Positions 62,582 through 64,000 of a DNA stretch of 64,000 bases are shown piece by piece (position 1 is the stretch's first letter; every line of letters begins with the position of its first letter). The notes under the pieces are model-generated. The model worked only from the letters and a program-made list of their open reading frames with translations. It was not told where the DNA came from and did not search any database. Source of the DNA: Arthrobacter sp. NtRootA1 (GTDB lineage: Bacteria; Actinomycetota; Actinomycetes; Actinomycetales; Micrococcaceae). The DNA lies in the NCBI RefSeq assembly GCF_019976975.1, contig NZ_AP024630.1:1922001-1986000 (forward strand), read 5' to 3'. The translations under genes were made by a program, and so were the position numbers.

Positions 62582-64000
62582 ATGGAGCACATCCTCGTGC
62601 AGGACACGCTGAGCCAGATGGCAGCTGTCCCGTCCTTGTCCGGCATGCCGGCCCGTCTCTTCGTGGACGGAGAACCCTTCCTTGTGCGCGGCGCGGAGCT
62701 GCACAATTCAACCGCGACTCACGTTCCCGGAGTCAGCAAGGGATTGGAATCGGTGGTGCGGCTGGGAGCGAACACCGCCCTCGTGCCCGTCAACTGGGCC
62801 CAGTTCGAACCGGCGGAGGGAGTTTTCGACAGGGAACTCGTGACGGCAATCGTTGAGCAGGCCAGGAACGCCGGTCTGCGGGTGGTGCTTCTATGGTTTG
62901 GCGGCTACAAGAACGGGGCGTCGTTCTACGTTCCAGCCTGGGTCCGCACGGACCGCGGACGCTTTGCCCGTTGCGTTGACAGCAACGGAAAGCTGATGTC
63001 TACGCTTAGCCCGTTTGCTTCGGAAACCGCTGAGGCTGATGCTGCCGCCTTCCGTGAGTTGATGCGGACGGTGGAGGACATCGACCGCGGACACCGGACG
63101 GTGATCATGGTTCAGGTGGAAAACGAAACCGGCGTTCTGGGAACCCCACGTGACTTCTCCGCTGCCGCAACCAAGGCATGGGAAAGCCCTGTCGATCTGG
63201 CAATCATCGACTTGTCCGCGAACGGTGGTCTGGCCAGACTGCCCGATTTCTCCGGGAATGCCACCAGTTGGGAGACTGCATTCGGAAACAGTATCCACGT
63301 CCAGGAAGCCTTCATGGCCGCCGGCATGGCACGTTACGTGGAAACGGTGGCCGCGGCCGGCCGCGCCGAAACGTCCCTGCCTTTCTTCACAAATACCTGG
63401 CTCGACAGCGACATCGTCATCCCGGGCATGGACCTGTCCGGCGGTCAAATCCCGGGCATTTACCCCAGCGGTGGGCCCCTGCCGCACGTTGCTGGGATCT
63501 GGCGTGCTCTGGCACCGAGCCTTGATCTGCTGACCCCGGACATCTACTTCGGGGACGTCACGAAAATCTGCTCGGACTATCTGCAGTCCTCTGGTGGTCT
63601 GTTCGTGCCAGAAATGAGGCGCGACGAGCATGGCGCAGGCGATGTCATGGCCATAGTCGGAGAGCATCACGCGATAGGTGTTGCTCCCTTTGGAGTTGAT
63701 TCTGCCGAAGACAGCCACATCAGGCACCTCAAGGACGTCTATGAATTGCTGGCTGCGGTTGAGCCACTCCTTTGCAGCAGTCTCTCCACCCACGGCTTTC
63801 ATCTGCAAGATGATGCGCCTTCAATGGTGCATCGCTTTGGTGATCTGCTCCTCAAGGTTGAACGCGCCGCGCCGTTCGGGGAGACCAACGAAGGCACCCG
63901 GGCTTACGGGATCGTCCTCCAGATCGGAGCCCACGAATTCATTGCCGCAGGCCGCGGCTTCAACGCCCGCTTTCTTGCTGTAGCCGAACACAAGGACGTC
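62582..64000 (+). CDS. beta-galactosidase-like glycoside hydrolase (GH35/GH42 clan, DUF5597-type), partial
   Basis: The frame starts at ATG 62582 with GGAGG six bases upstream and stays open for 473 codons to the window end. The N-terminal TIM barrel has RLFVDGEPFLVRGAELHN, GANTALVPVNWAQFEPAEGV and LRVVLLWFGGYKNG, and the acid/base Glu in VIMVQVENETG. A later stretch LTPDIYFGD and the DVMAIVGEHHAIGVAPFGVD segment match DUF5597-containing beta-galactosidases. No signal peptide is seen. It is divergent from the MFS gene and likely belongs to the same glycoside-use locus. Confidence 0.8.
   Translation, partial: MEHILVQDTLSQMAAVPSLSGMPARLFVDGEPFLVRGAELHNSTATHVPGVSKGLESVVRLGANTALVPVNWAQFEPAEGVFDRELVTAIVEQARNAGLRVVLLWFGGYKNGASFYVPAWVRTDRGRFARCVDSNGKLMSTLSPFASETAEADAAAFRELMRTVEDIDRGHRTVIMVQVENETGVLGTPRDFSAAATKAWESPVDLAIIDLSANGGLARLPDFSGNATSWETAFGNSIHVQEAFMAAGMARYVETVAAAGRAETSLPFFTNTWLDSDIVIPGMDLSGGQIPGIYPSGGPLPHVAGIWRALAPSLDLLTPDIYFGDVTKICSDYLQSSGGLFVPEMRRDEHGAGDVMAIVGEHHAIGVAPFGVDSAEDSHIRHLKDVYELLAAVEPLLCSSLSTHGFHLQDDAPSMVHRFGDLLLKVERAAPFGETNEGTRAYGIVLQIGAHEFIAAGRGFNARFLAVAEHKDV

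Noticed and set aside
1..64000. CRISPR array
   Set aside because: No series of regularly spaced identical repeats was seen anywhere in the window.

Overview
The window is high-GC actinobacterial DNA. The order rib genes, hisE-hisG-hisF, hisI-trpE-trpC-trpB-trpA, lgt, gltB-gltD, pyk and an ANTAR response regulator is the chromosomal order I associate with Arthrobacter/Paenarthrobacter (Micrococcaceae). The HGxxPAAW-family small protein, the TIGR03085 protein and the Trp-operon membrane protein are also typical of Actinobacteria. The genus is inferred from gene content, not from a database search.

Region 1 (1-22604) is core metabolism: riboflavin (ribB, ribA, ribH), histidine (hisE, hisG, hisF, hisI), tryptophan (trpE, trpC, trpB, trpA with two small membrane proteins), lipoprotein maturation (lgt), ammonia assimilation (gltBD), pyruvate kinase and a PdtaR-like antiterminator regulator. 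It is interrupted once, by an IS110-family element between hisF and a mycothiol-type enzyme gene. The region ends with a tRNA-Leu(CAA) gene.

Region 2 (about 22605 to 58677) is an integrative and conjugative element (ICE) next to tRNA-Leu. In order it holds: a tyrosine integrase and a small excisionase; a 1229-residue protein with a C-terminal PD-(D/E)xK nuclease motif; a DUF4062 (TIR-like) protein divergent from a DndB-like protein with a degenerate DGQHR motif; a regulatory block (ImmA/IrrE-like protease, MAB_1171c-family membrane protein, two EspR-like regulators, two winged-helix proteins, a sigma-like factor); two early transfer genes (VirB8/TcpC-like protein and NlpC/P60 cell-wall hydrolase); a three-gene cassette of small protein, SMC/Rad50-like ATPase with zinc-hook cysteines and PD-(D/E)xK protein, resembling ABC-3C or Lamassu anti-phage systems; the rest of the type IV secretion genes (VirB2-like, VirB6-like, SCO6880/PrgI-like, VirB4, VirD4); DUF4913, ArdC-like antirestriction and SSB genes; and a reverse-strand MobF relaxase-helicase with a coiled-coil partner. 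A broken AAA-ATPase gene marks the far edge. I could not see a second copy of the tRNA 3' end, so the right attachment site is not defined.

Region 3 (59035-64000) is a carbohydrate locus. A GH1 beta-glucosidase, a TetR regulator and an MFS transporter lie on the minus strand, and a beta-galactosidase-like gene that runs off the window is divergent from them.

The main candidates for something new are in the ICE: the giant nuclease-tailed protein beside the integrase, the SMC-nuclease trio placed inside the transfer operon, and the divergent DUF4062/DndB-like pair. The regulatory block (ImmA-like protease, EspR-like repressors, palindromic operators, sigma-like protein) looks like the switch that controls transfer.
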